Assembly (NCBI GenBank): GCA_021200565.1
Contig: JAJQGJ010000012.1
Coordinates: 62,001 to 126,000 of the forward strand
Length of the DNA stretch: 64,000 nucleotides
Direction of reading: 5' to 3'
Source: Oscillospiraceae bacterium
Lineage (GTDB): Bacteria; Bacillota; Clostridia; Oscillospirales; Ruminococcaceae
Shown here: positions 56,621 to 64,000 of the stretch, in pieces
Position numbering within the stretch: position 1 is the first letter of the stretch
How the letters are laid out: every line of letters starts with the position of its first letter
Made by a program: the position numbers and the translations under genes
The notes under the pieces: model-generated
Seen by the model: the letters and a program-made list of their open reading frames with translations, nothing else
Database searches by the model: none
Told to the model about the DNA's origin: nothing

Positions 56621-57946
56621 GTGTCAGTAAAAGTAGTCAAGTTCGGCGGAAGCTCACTTGCCGACGCCAACCAGTTTATAAAAGTTGCAAACATTATAAA
56701 AGCCGATCCGGCAAGAAAGTATGTCGTTCCGTCGGCTCCGGGCAAAAGAAACTCGAAGGATACAAAGGTCACCGACATGCTCTATGCCTGCTACGACATG
56801 GCAACCCGTGGCGGAGACTTTGAGGGAATGTTCTCGGCTATCAAGAGCCGGTATATGGACATAATCAATGGGCTCGGGCTCAGCATGAGCTTAGACGATG
56901 AATTCGAAACGATAGAGCGTGGCTTCAAGGCGAGAGCCGGACGTGATTATGCCGCCTCAAGAGGAGAATATCTTAACGGCAAAATCCTGGCTGCTTATCT
57001 TGGCTTTGCGTTTGTCGATGCCGCTGATGTCATATTCTTTGCAAACGATTCGAAGCTTAAGCTTGAAGAGACCTGCCATGCGGTCAAGGAAAGACTCGAC
57101 GAAGTCGGAAACGCAGTTATTCCCGGCTTCTATGGCTCGATGCCTAACGATACAATCAAGACATTCTCACGTGGCGGTTCGGACATCACCGGCTCCATCG
57201 TCGCAGCGGCTATGGGTGTCGATTTATATGAGAACTGGACTGACGTTTCGGGATTCTTAGTCTGCGACCCAAGAATCGTTCCCGACCCGGTTCCGATAAA
57301 GACTATAACATATCAGGAGCTAAGAGAGCTCTCCTACATGGGAGCTGGAGTTCTGCACGAGGATGCTATATTCCCAGTCCGTCGCTCCTGCATTCCTATA
57401 AACATAAAGAACACCAACAGCCCCGATGATCCGGGAACCATGATTGTCGAGAACGCAAGCGGAGATTCAAGCGAATATGTCATCACCGGCATCGCTGGTC
57501 ACTGCGGATTCGTCACCGTCACCATCGAAAAGGACATGATGAATTCGGAGCTTGGCTTCGGAAGAAAGGTTCTTGAGGTATTCGAAACATACGGCATTTC
57601 GTTCGAGCATATGCCTTCAGGCATCGACACGATGAGCATCGTTGTCCACAAGAACGAGTATGAGGAGAAGGAAGAGCAGATTATCCGTGCCCTTGAAAGA
57701 TCCGTCCACCCTGACAGAATCGACGTCGACAGAGACGTTGCATTGGTTGCCGTCGTCGGACGTGGCATGCGCAAGCAGCGTGGTACTGCTGCAAGGATAT
57801 TTGCGGCACTCGCTCACAAAAAGGTGAACGTCAAGATGATCGACCAGGGCTCAAGTGAGCTCAACATCATAGTCGGTATCAGCAATGAGGACTTTGAGAC
57901 CTCAATCAAGGCTATCTACGATATTTTCGTCACGCAATACCTGTAA
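56621..57946 (+). CDS. lysC: Aspartate kinase
   Basis: 441-residue enzyme phosphorylating aspartate, entry to lysine, threonine, methionine and diaminopimelate. N-terminal KFGGSSLADANQF and the kinase motif FSRGGSDITGSIVAAAMG; two C-terminal ACT domains (about 305-441), including GFVTVTIEKDMM and VALVAVVGRGMR, are feedback sites. GTG start at 56621 with AAGGGAG eight bases upstream; an ATG 15 codons earlier has no site. It is monocistronic as far as visible. Confidence 0.94.
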   Translation: MSVKVVKFGGSSLADANQFIKVANIIKADPARKYVVPSAPGKRNSKDTKVTDMLYACYDMATRGGDFEGMFSAIKSRYMDIINGLGLSMSLDDEFETIERGFKARAGRDYAASRGEYLNGKILAAYLGFAFVDAADVIFFANDSKLKLEETCHAVKERLDEVGNAVIPGFYGSMPNDTIKTFSRGGSDITGSIVAAAMGVDLYENWTDVSGFLVCDPRIVPDPVPIKTITYQELRELSYMGAGVLHEDAIFPVRRSCIPINIKNTNSPDDPGTMIVENASGDSSEYVITGIAGHCGFVTVTIEKDMMNSELGFGRKVLEVFETYGISFEHMPSGIDTMSIVVHKNEYEEKEEQIIRALERSVHPDRIDVDRDVALVAVVGRGMRKQRGTAARIFAALAHKKVNVKMIDQGSSELNIIVGISNEDFETSIKAIYDIFVTQYL

Positions 57947-57995
57947 TCAGAAGTGAAAGAGGGCGAATAGTACGAAAACTGTTTTTAATCGAATA

Positions 57996-59030
57996 GTGGC
58001 AGTTTTCATCGCCTGCCTGCTTATACAGTCGCTCCTCTGCGGCTGTTCACGTGTCAGAAGCGACACTGAGCTTTCTTCGGAGGATCAAATCGAGGATATA
58101 ACCACTGCTGCCGACCCTGAGGACGTTATCTCCATCTCGGGAACACGGCACGATGGAAGCTTTTACGGAAGCTTTCTTACGATGGTTCTCGTTTCAAACG
58201 ACACGAACGACTATCCGATGGCATATGTGATGCACTCCTACTCGGAAGTTGAGGAGTACTACTATGCTACAGAGAGAACCTATTCCTTTGGCGCTCGGTT
58301 TACCATCACTATGGCTTCATTCTCTGACGAATTTTTCGAAGACAACGACGTTCTGATTGTCGTAATCAGCGAGCCGTCCATTTACGTCAGCCATTCGGTT
58401 GAGGATATGGAGCTCTATGACGATGGTTCATTTGTAATCGGGCTAACGAGGCACATTCCCGACGACGCACCGCTGAGCGATGGGACAATATATCACCTTG
58501 TGTTCACCGCTCCAAAGGGTGGCTTCGACGATATTGACCCGGAAAACGTCACCGTCGATGTGACCGAGCTTATCGACGACAGCAGCATGGGCGCATACGA
58601 CTCGGAGAGGTTCACCTATGTCTATCCGGAATACTGGCCCTTCACTTTCAAAACGCCGGCACTTATAGACGATGTCGACATCACTGTCGACGCTCTTGAG
58701 ACATATGACGAGATGCTGAGCTTCTATGAGACCCACAAAGGCGAATTTGACCTTGACAACATGTTCGTGAAATACTTCGGTGCGGTTTTCGACAATGCGA
58801 TGTATGAGGAGTACGTTCTGTTTGTAATGGTTCTCCCGTTCGACAAAACGCTCTCGAAGCCTTCAGTTTCTGATGTATTCATCTATAACCGGCAGATTTT
58901 CATGACGGTTGAAAACCTGACCTACGACTTCGACGAAGCTAACACACAGTGGTATCTCTTAGCCGTCGCCGTCGACAGGAGCAGCCTTGAGAATGTGGAT
59001 CTGGATTCAATTAATATTGCGGGGGATTGA
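57996..59030 (+). CDS. Acidic lipoprotein of unknown function
   Basis: 344-residue predicted lipoprotein with a hydrophobic signal segment and lipobox-like LCGC (Cys near residue 17). The mature part is rich in Asp/Glu and aromatic residues. There is no recognised domain. The start is uncertain: GTG at 57996 lacks a ribosome-binding site and leaves no positive charge at the N-terminus. AAAGAGGG at 57957-57963 is followed in frame by only non-standard codons until that GTG. The frame is open back to 57957. Confidence 0.6.
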   Translation: MAVFIACLLIQSLLCGCSRVRSDTELSSEDQIEDITTAADPEDVISISGTRHDGSFYGSFLTMVLVSNDTNDYPMAYVMHSYSEVEEYYYATERTYSFGARFTITMASFSDEFFEDNDVLIVVISEPSIYVSHSVEDMELYDDGSFVIGLTRHIPDDAPLSDGTIYHLVFTAPKGGFDDIDPENVTVDVTELIDDSSMGAYDSERFTYVYPEYWPFTFKTPALIDDVDITVDALETYDEMLSFYETHKGEFDLDNMFVKYFGAVFDNAMYEEYVLFVMVLPFDKTLSKPSVSDVFIYNRQIFMTVENLTYDFDEANTQWYLLAVAVDRSSLENVDLDSINIAGD

Positions 59031-59042
59031 TGCGCTTTGCGC

Positions 59043-59087
59043 ACCCTCTCAGTCGCCTTCGGCGACAGCTCCCCCAGAGGGGGAGCC
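59043..59087. repeat. Family B palindromic repeat, copy 3 (short form)
   Basis: ACCCTCTCAGTC start, hairpin GTCGCC-TTC-GGCGAC, then GCTCCCCCAGAGGGGGAGC. It lies between the lipoprotein stop and the rpmE promoter. Confidence 0.8.
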
Positions 59088-59131
59088 AAGTTTTGATTCT
59101 ATGCAAGTTTTAAGAAAGCCGAAAAAAGCTC

Positions 59132-59160
59132 TTGATTTTTCTGTGGCGTTATGATATAAT
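59132..59160 (+). promoter_or_regulatory. rpmE promoter
   Basis: TTGATT (59132-59137), 17-base spacer, TATAAT (59155-59160). The leader is about 105 bases long. Confidence 0.8.
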
Positions 59161-59204
59161 AGCTATCGTCAAAAACTGCGTTTGTGGTTTTATAATGTAA
59201 ATTC

Positions 59205-59267
59205 CATAGTACTACTGTCTGAACTTAGGAAGATGGGCTACTATGTTTATAAGTTCAGAAAGGAGGA
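59205..59267 (+). promoter_or_regulatory. Candidate L31 autoregulatory leader with interleaved helices
   Basis: Helix A is CATAGTA (59205-59211) with TACTATG (59239-59245). Helix B is CTGAACTTA (59219-59227) with TAAGTTCAG (59250-59258). Both are perfect and they cross, giving an H-type pseudoknot or two alternative hairpins. The structure ends at the AAAGGAGG ribosome-binding site of rpmE, so it could control translation by L31. Confidence 0.6.
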
Positions 59268-59273
59268 AATCTC

Positions 59274-59489
59274 ATGGCTAAGGAAGGAATTCATCCTAAC
59301 TACCAGCAAACAACCATCACTTGCGCCTGCGGCAATGTAATCGAGACCGGTTCCACCAAGAAGGACATCAAGGTTGAAATTTGCTCAAAGTGCCATCCGT
59401 TCTTCACCGGCAAGCAGAAGCTTGTAGACACCGGCGGACGTGTTGACAGATTCAACAAGCGTTACGGTCTTAAAAAGGACAATAAGTAA
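59274..59489 (+). CDS. rpmE: Ribosomal protein L31 (zinc-binding form)
   Basis: 71-residue 50S subunit protein ([21 protein letters not shown]...). Cys17, Cys19, Cys37 and Cys40 (CAC and CSKC) make the zinc-binding, C+ version. Start preceded by AAAGGAGG. The gene has its own promoter, structured leader and terminator. Confidence 0.97.
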   Translation: MAKEGIHPNYQQTTITCACGNVIETGSTKKDIKVEICSKCHPFFTGKQKLVDTGGRVDRFNKRYGLKKDNK

Positions 59490-59510
59490 TTTCGTTTGAA
59501 GAAGTGCATC

Positions 59511-59546
59511 AGCGGCAGCCGTTTACCAGGTTGCCGCTCTTTGTTC
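59511..59546 (+). terminator. rpmE terminator
   Basis: 10-bp stem AGCGGCAGCC/GGTTGCCGCT (59511-59520 and 59529-59538; one wobble), 8-base loop, then CTTTGTTC. Confidence 0.75.
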
Positions 59547-59571
59547 ATTCGAGGTTTTGGGGGTATCCATA

Positions 59572-60192
59572 ATGAGCTATAAAACGGTTCGCAATCGTGC
59601 ATCTGACAGCATAACTATCGAAAAATCCGAGTTTATAGGCGTTATATCCCCTGTTAAGTCGGATGAAGAGGCAGTCGCATTTATTGAGAAGATTCGCTCG
59701 GAAAACCGCAAAGCCCGTCATAACTGCTATGCCTATATTCTTCGGGACAATTTCATTTCCCGGTATTCTGACGACGGTGAGCCTCAGGGCACTGCAGGGC
59801 TTCCGATTTTAGATGTCCTGCAAAAAAACGGGCTTACGGACGTTGTTATAGTTGTGACCCGATACTTCGGCGGGATTCTCCTTGGAAAAGGAGGGCTCAC
59901 GAGAGCTTATTCTAATGCTGCAAGTCTTGCTGTGAATGCTTCGGAAGTGGTCGAGATGCTGTCGGGGTTTTACCTGACCATTGAGAGCGACTATTCGTGG
60001 TATGAAAGAATCATCCGCTGTCTTGGAGAGCAAGGTGCGAGAGTTGACAATACCGAATTTTCAGAGAATGTGAAAATCACCGGCGCCATCAAGGCTGAAG
60101 CCTGCGACAGACTGATGGAAGTGCTTGTTGACATCACTAGCGGAAGCGTGAGCATTGTCAAATCTGACGAAACCACAATCGATTTCTCCTGA
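59572..60192 (+). CDS. YigZ/IMPACT-family protein
   Basis: 206-residue cytosolic protein. The N-terminal UPF0029/IMPACT domain (IEKSEFIGVISPVKSDEEA, ARHNCYAYI, SDDGEPQGTAGLPI, VVTRYFGGILLGKGGL) and a C-terminal DUF1949-like domain (about 137-206) match YigZ. The family is implicated in translation or stress control but has no proven reaction. Start at 59572 follows a G-rich site; a TTG five codons upstream is weaker. Confidence 0.88.
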   Translation: MSYKTVRNRASDSITIEKSEFIGVISPVKSDEEAVAFIEKIRSENRKARHNCYAYILRDNFISRYSDDGEPQGTAGLPILDVLQKNGLTDVVIVVTRYFGGILLGKGGLTRAYSNAASLAVNASEVVEMLSGFYLTIESDYSWYERIIRCLGEQGARVDNTEFSENVKITGAIKAEACDRLMEVLVDITSGSVSIVKSDETTIDFS

Positions 60193-60213
60193 AAATTTGT
60201 TAATTCATACGAA

Positions 60214-60262
60214 TCTTCTCCTTTTGTGAATATCCGAAAGAGGAGATTTGTTTTTTATTTTG
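60214..60262 (+). terminator. YigZ terminator
   Basis: CTCCTTTT (60218-60225) pairs with AAA(G)AGGAG (60237-60245) across an 11-base loop, followed by ATTTGTTTTTTATTTT. Confidence 0.6.
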
Positions 60263-60293
60263 TATAAAGTAATAGAACCACAAAAGGAGGTAC

Positions 60294-61304
60294 GTGAGCT
60301 ATATTATGCAGGAAGCAAGAATGTATACAGAATCAGTAGAAGAGAGTGTTCTCTGCGAATTTGCCTCGAAATCGAAGGACTCAAAAGGCAGACAGAGATA
60401 TTTGGCGCCAGACCCGCTCAGGACATGCTATCAGAGAGACCGTGACAGAATCATTCACTGCAACGCTTTCTCCCGGCTTAAGCAGAAGACGCAGGTTTTC
60501 CTCAATCCGACTGGAGATCACTACAGAACCCGGCTCACGCACACTCTCGAGGTGAGCCAGATTGCAAGAACCATTGCAAGGGCGCTCAGGCTCAACGAAG
60601 ACCTGACCGAAGCTGTCGCTCTCGGGCACGACCTGGGGCACACGCCGTTTGGGCATGCAGGCGAAGCGGTCTTGAATGATCTCTCCCCTAAAGGCTTCAA
60701 GCACTATCAGCAGAGCCTAAGAGTTGTCGATGTTCTCGAAAAAGGCGGCTTGGGGCTTAATCTTACATATGAAGTGCGTGACGGAATCCTGAAGCACACA
60801 AACCAGATTGCCGAAACCCGTGAGGGCTACGTTGTCCGGCTGGCGGATGTCATCGCCTATATCAATCACGACATCGAAGACGCCATCAGAGCAGGAGTTC
60901 TCAGAAATGAGGACCTTCCAAAAGAGGCTGTTGAGGTTCTGGGCGACACTAAATCAAAGAGAATCACGACTCTTGTGTCGAATCTTGTCAAAAACGGTGC
61001 CGAAGACATTCATTTCGACCCGGACGTCGGGCATGCCGAGGACATTCTCCACAAGTTCATGTATGAGCAGGTCTACACCAATCCCTTATGCAAGTCGGAA
61101 GAGAAGAAAGCAAGAGTCATGCTCGAAAAGCTCTATAGGTATTTCCTTGACGAGCCGAAGCGGCTTCCACCCGACTATATCGAGCTTGCGAACAGGTTTG
61201 ATGCCGACACAGCTGTCTGCGACTACATCGCCGGGATGACCGACAAATACTGCATCAATCTCTTCATGGATCTTTATGTTCCCAAGAGCTGGAGCGTTTG
61301 CTGA
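60294..61304 (+). CDS. dgt: dGTP triphosphohydrolase-like HD-domain protein
   Basis: 336-residue HD-superfamily phosphohydrolase, predicted to cleave dGTP or other dNTPs to nucleoside and triphosphate. Metal-binding motifs: His of RTRLTHTLEV, HD of LGHDLGHTPFGHAGE and a late Asp (VRLADVIAYINHDIED). The dgt-dnaG-rpoD order is common in Clostridia. Start: GTG at 60294, three bases after a strong AAAGGAGG; the ATG at 60306 is the alternative and would be 15 bases away. Confidence 0.88.
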   Translation: MSYIMQEARMYTESVEESVLCEFASKSKDSKGRQRYLAPDPLRTCYQRDRDRIIHCNAFSRLKQKTQVFLNPTGDHYRTRLTHTLEVSQIARTIARALRLNEDLTEAVALGHDLGHTPFGHAGEAVLNDLSPKGFKHYQQSLRVVDVLEKGGLGLNLTYEVRDGILKHTNQIAETREGYVVRLADVIAYINHDIEDAIRAGVLRNEDLPKEAVEVLGDTKSKRITTLVSNLVKNGAEDIHFDPDVGHAEDILHKFMYEQVYTNPLCKSEEKKARVMLEKLYRYFLDEPKRLPPDYIELANRFDADTAVCDYIAGMTDKYCINLFMDLYVPKSWSVC

Positions 61305-61357
61305 CAGCATTTGCTTATACAATTTTAGTCCTATAAGCTTGCAAAGGAGGGAGAATA

Positions 61358-63121
61358 TTGCCGAGATTTTCGGACGAATTTCTGGAACAGGTCAAGGATG
61401 CCAACAGGATTGAGGACGTTGCCCGGCAGTATGTCGACCTCAAGCGTGCTGGGCGGCTATATAAATGCAACTGCCCTTTCCATTCGGAAAAGACTCCGTC
61501 ATGCGTAATCTATCCGGACAGCGAAAGCTTCTACTGCTTTGGCTGCGGCGCAGGCGGGAGTGTCATCACATTTATCTCTAAAATTGAAAACCTCGATTTT
61601 GCGGAGGCGGTTAAGTTTTTAGCCGACAGAGCCGGTCTTGCGGTTCCGGAAAACGGATATGAAGACGCAAGAGCTGAATCAAAGAAGCGGCTTCTGCAAA
61701 TGAATAAGGATGCCGCAAAGTTCTTCTACCAGAACTTAAGAACTCCCGACGGAAAAGCCGGGCTTGAATATCTGATTCAGAAGAGGCGGCTAAGACCCGA
61801 GACTATAAAGCATTTCGGGCTTGGAGTTGCCGTGAACCGCTGGACAAGCCTCACTAACCACATGAAATCCCTAGGGTACACCGAAGAGGAGCTTTTAGCT
61901 GGGTCTCTCATCAGCAAGAAAAACGGCAGATGCTTTGATTTCTTTGTGAATCGGGTGATGTTCCCTGTCTTTGATCTTCGGGGAAACGTCGTCGCTTTTT
62001 CGGGAAGGACGTTAGAACCGAATCCGCAAGGTATGAAGTACTTAAATTCCCGTGGAACGGCGGTTTACGAGAAGAGCCGGACGCTTTTTGCAATGAATTT
62101 TGCGAAGAATACAGCGGCAAAGTCTAAAAGGCTTATCCTATGCGAAGGAAACTTAGACGTCATCACCCTTCACCAGGCGGGCTTCACCGAAGCTGTCGCC
62201 ACATGCGGCACGGCTATAACAGCTGAACATGCACGGCTTATGGCGCAGTATTGTGACGAAGTCTACATCTGCTATGATGCCGACTCCGCCGGGCAGAAAG
62301 CCACTTCGGCGGCTATCTCGCTTCTTTCGGCGGCTGGGCTCAAGTCAAAGGTCGTAAGACTTTCAGGCGACGGAGTAAAGGACGTCGACGACTACATAAA
62401 TAAGTTAGGCGCAGACCGGTTCCGGCTGCTACTTAACGGCTCCGAGGGCTCGGTTGAATTTGAGCTTTCGAAGTGCCGTACCGGGCTTGATGTTGAGACG
62501 GACATCGGCAAGGTTGAATACCTCAAGCGGGCGGTTGCCGTTTTAGCGGGAATCGAAAGCCGGGTTCAGAGAGAGGTTTACATCTCGAAAGTGGCTCTTG
62601 AAAACGGCATCTCAAAGGATTCGCTGACGGCTGAGGTCAACTCTTATCTTAAAAAGCAATCAAGAGAAGCTAAAAAGCGAGAAGATCGAGACCTCATAAG
62701 GACTGTCAGCAGCTCTGGTACGTCGAACCCACAGAGAGCTCTCACGAAGCGTGAAAAAGCCGAGGAGGGCATCATCTCCTATATTTTAGGGCACCACGGA
62801 AATCTTGATTGGATTTTTGAAAGCCTTGATGCGGACAGGCTTTCTCAAGGCTTCAACCGGGAAGCTTATGAAATCCTCAGGACTTGCCATGAAAACGGAG
62901 GGTATGCAACTGTTACAACTCTCGAAAATGAATTTAACGGTGAATATATGGACAGAATAAGTCATATTTCAGTTAAATCGAACGATATAACCATTGACGA
63001 AAACGCAGTCCTGGACTATATCCGGGTTCTAAATGACCAAGACGCTCCGACTGACGCTTCAAAGATGTCGGACGACGATTTTCTTGACTATACATCCAAA
63101 CTTCGACAGAAGAAGAACTGA
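61358..63121 (+). CDS. dnaG: DNA primase
   Basis: 587-residue primase. The N-terminal zinc-binding domain (CNCPFHSEKTPSCVIYPDSE with CFGCGAGG), the TOPRIM catalytic core (LILCEGNLDVITLHQAGF, ICYDADSAGQKA) and a C-terminal DnaB-interacting region after about 440 are present. TTG start at 61358 with AAAGGAGGG upstream. Followed 18 bases later by rpoD, forming the macromolecular-synthesis operon without rpsU. Confidence 0.96.
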   Translation: MPRFSDEFLEQVKDANRIEDVARQYVDLKRAGRLYKCNCPFHSEKTPSCVIYPDSESFYCFGCGAGGSVITFISKIENLDFAEAVKFLADRAGLAVPENGYEDARAESKKRLLQMNKDAAKFFYQNLRTPDGKAGLEYLIQKRRLRPETIKHFGLGVAVNRWTSLTNHMKSLGYTEEELLAGSLISKKNGRCFDFFVNRVMFPVFDLRGNVVAFSGRTLEPNPQGMKYLNSRGTAVYEKSRTLFAMNFAKNTAAKSKRLILCEGNLDVITLHQAGFTEAVATCGTAITAEHARLMAQYCDEVYICYDADSAGQKATSAAISLLSAAGLKSKVVRLSGDGVKDVDDYINKLGADRFRLLLNGSEGSVEFELSKCRTGLDVETDIGKVEYLKRAVAVLAGIESRVQREVYISKVALENGISKDSLTAEVNSYLKKQSREAKKREDRDLIRTVSSSGTSNPQRALTKREKAEEGIISYILGHHGNLDWIFESLDADRLSQGFNREAYEILRTCHENGGYATVTTLENEFNGEYMDRISHISVKSNDITIDENAVLDYIRVLNDQDAPTDASKMSDDDFLDYTSKLRQKKN

Positions 63122-63139
63122 CAAAATGGAGGAATAAAC

Positions 63140-64000
63140 ATGAGTGATAAGAAAAGCGTAATTGACAACCTCATAGAAACCGGCAAGGCGACTGGAAAGC
63201 TCTCAACTCAGCAGATTACCGATGCTCTTGAAGATGCCGACTTTGACGCCGAGCAGATTGACCGTTTCTATGACTCCTGCTCCACAAACGGCATCGAGAT
63301 AATCGACGATGTCGAGATCGAACCGGATCCTTTCTCGGAAATTGACATTGACATGGAGCTTGAAGACATGCCGGATGACTCGGATGTCCCCGACGTAAAT
63401 GAGGACGACTATGACATCTCTCTGGCAGAGGGAATCGCCATTGACGACCCGGTCAAAATCTACCTCAAGGAGATAGGAAGAGTTCCGCTTCTCACATCAG
63501 AAGAGGAAATTGAACTCGCCCAGAAAATCCAGCAGGGCGACAAGGAAGCAAAAAAGCGTCTTGCTGAAGCAAACCTGAGACTTGTTGTTTCCATCGCAAA
63601 GAGATACGGCGGAAGAGGCATGAGCTTTTTGGATCTCATCCAGGAGGGTAACTTAGGTCTTATCAAGGCGGTTGAGAAGTTCGACTACACCAAGGGCTTC
63701 AAGTTCTCTACTTACGCAACATGGTGGATTCGCCAGTCTATAACAAGGGCAATCGCCGACCAGGCAAGAACCATCAGAATCCCCGTCCACATGGTCGAGA
63801 CGATAACTAAGGTCAAGAAGGCTTCAAGCACACTCCTCCACCAGAACGGCAGAGATCCGACTGCTGAGGAAATTGCAGAAGAGCTTGATATGCCGGTTGA
63901 CAAGGTCAGAGAGATTATGAGAATCGCTCAGGATCCCGTTTCTCTCGAAACGCCTATCGGCGAGGAGGAGGACAGCCATTTAGGCGACTTCATCCCCGAC
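63140..64000 (+). CDS. rpoD: RNA polymerase primary sigma factor (C-terminus cut off)
   Basis: First 287 codons of the housekeeping sigma factor; the gene runs off the right edge. The acidic region 1.1 is followed by region 1.2 ([21 protein letters not shown]), region 2 ([38 protein letters not shown] in parts, with the -10-binding [14 protein letters not shown]) and the start of region 3 ([10 protein letters not shown]). Region 4, which reads the -35 element, lies outside the window. GGAGGAA precedes the ATG. The many TTGACA-N17-TATAAT promoters here match this sigma type. Confidence 0.96.
   Translation, partial: MSDKKSVIDNLIETGKATGKLSTQQITDALEDADFDAEQIDRFYDSCSTNGIEIIDDVEIEPDPFSEIDIDMELEDMPDDSDVPDVNEDDYDISLAEGIAIDDPVKIYLKEIGRVPLLTSEEEIELAQKIQQGDKEAKKRLAEANLRLVVSIAKRYGGRGMSFLDLIQEGNLGLIKAVEKFDYTKGFKFSTYATWWIRQSITRAIADQARTIRIPVHMVETITKVKKASSTLLHQNGRDPTAEEIAEELDMPVDKVREIMRIAQDPVSLETPIGEEEDSHLGDFIPD

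Overview
The window reads as chromosomal DNA from an anaerobic, fermentative, spore-forming member of the Clostridia, probably Oscillospirales/Ruminococcaceae from a gut-like habitat. The evidence is: AdhE at the left edge, xylan-type glycosidases (GH3, GH43), 2-hydroxyacyl-CoA-dehydratase-type proteins, spore-specific SpoVAD/SpoVAE, a multi-ORF glutamate synthase, Gram-positive TTGACA-N17-TATAAT promoters, strong AGGAGG ribosome-binding sites, and a dgt-dnaG-rpoD block. No phage, IS or CRISPR array is visible. The taxonomic placement is inference.

Layout. 1-12 kb (minus strand): start of adhE; a GH3-GH43 operon; a secreted beta-helix-like protein with an unusual leader RNA; aconitase and isocitrate dehydrogenase; a Phd/PIN toxin-antitoxin pair; a YitT-family protein and a PlsC-type acyltransferase. 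12-30 kb (plus strand, 14 genes, only one clear promoter): split glutamate synthase, glutamine synthetase, an ANTAR RNA-binding regulator, then pyrG, purF, purC, purB, purA, carA, carB. 30-36 kb: a 1,415-residue activase/dehydratase fusion and a duplicated-domain lipoprotein. 36-45 kb (minus): a complete F-type ATP synthase operon (Z-I-B-E-F-H-A-G-D-C), then citrate synthase. 45-50 kb: tRNA-Lys, a PadR/DUF1700/DUF4097 operon, tRNA-Ala, a MATE transporter, spoVAD-spoVAE. 50-64 kb (plus): lipoproteins, cyclophilin, uvrC, rsmD-coaD, aspartate kinase, rpmE, YigZ, dGTPase, dnaG, and rpoD cut by the window end.

How it fits together. Citrate synthase, aconitase and isocitrate dehydrogenase make 2-oxoglutarate through an oxidative half-TCA branch. 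Glutamate synthase and GlnA turn it into glutamate and glutamine, and the genes directly downstream (PyrG, PurF, CarA) are glutamine-consuming amidotransferases. The whole run appears to be gated by a transcription attenuator just after the promoter. Its two A-x-x-G hexaloops look like targets of the ANTAR protein encoded within the same cluster. The ATP synthase c subunit has a two-carboxylate, sodium-type ion site, so the enzyme is predicted to be Na+-coupled.

Other structure: at least five copies of a nested-palindrome REP-like repeat (GTAGGGGCGGATA...), three copies of a second hairpin repeat (CTCTCAGTC...AGCTCCCC), an interleaved (pseudoknot-like) leader before rpmE, and a four-segment CCTCC/GGAGG leader that could switch access to a ribosome-binding site. 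All functional statements come from reading the sequence by eye; no database search was run.
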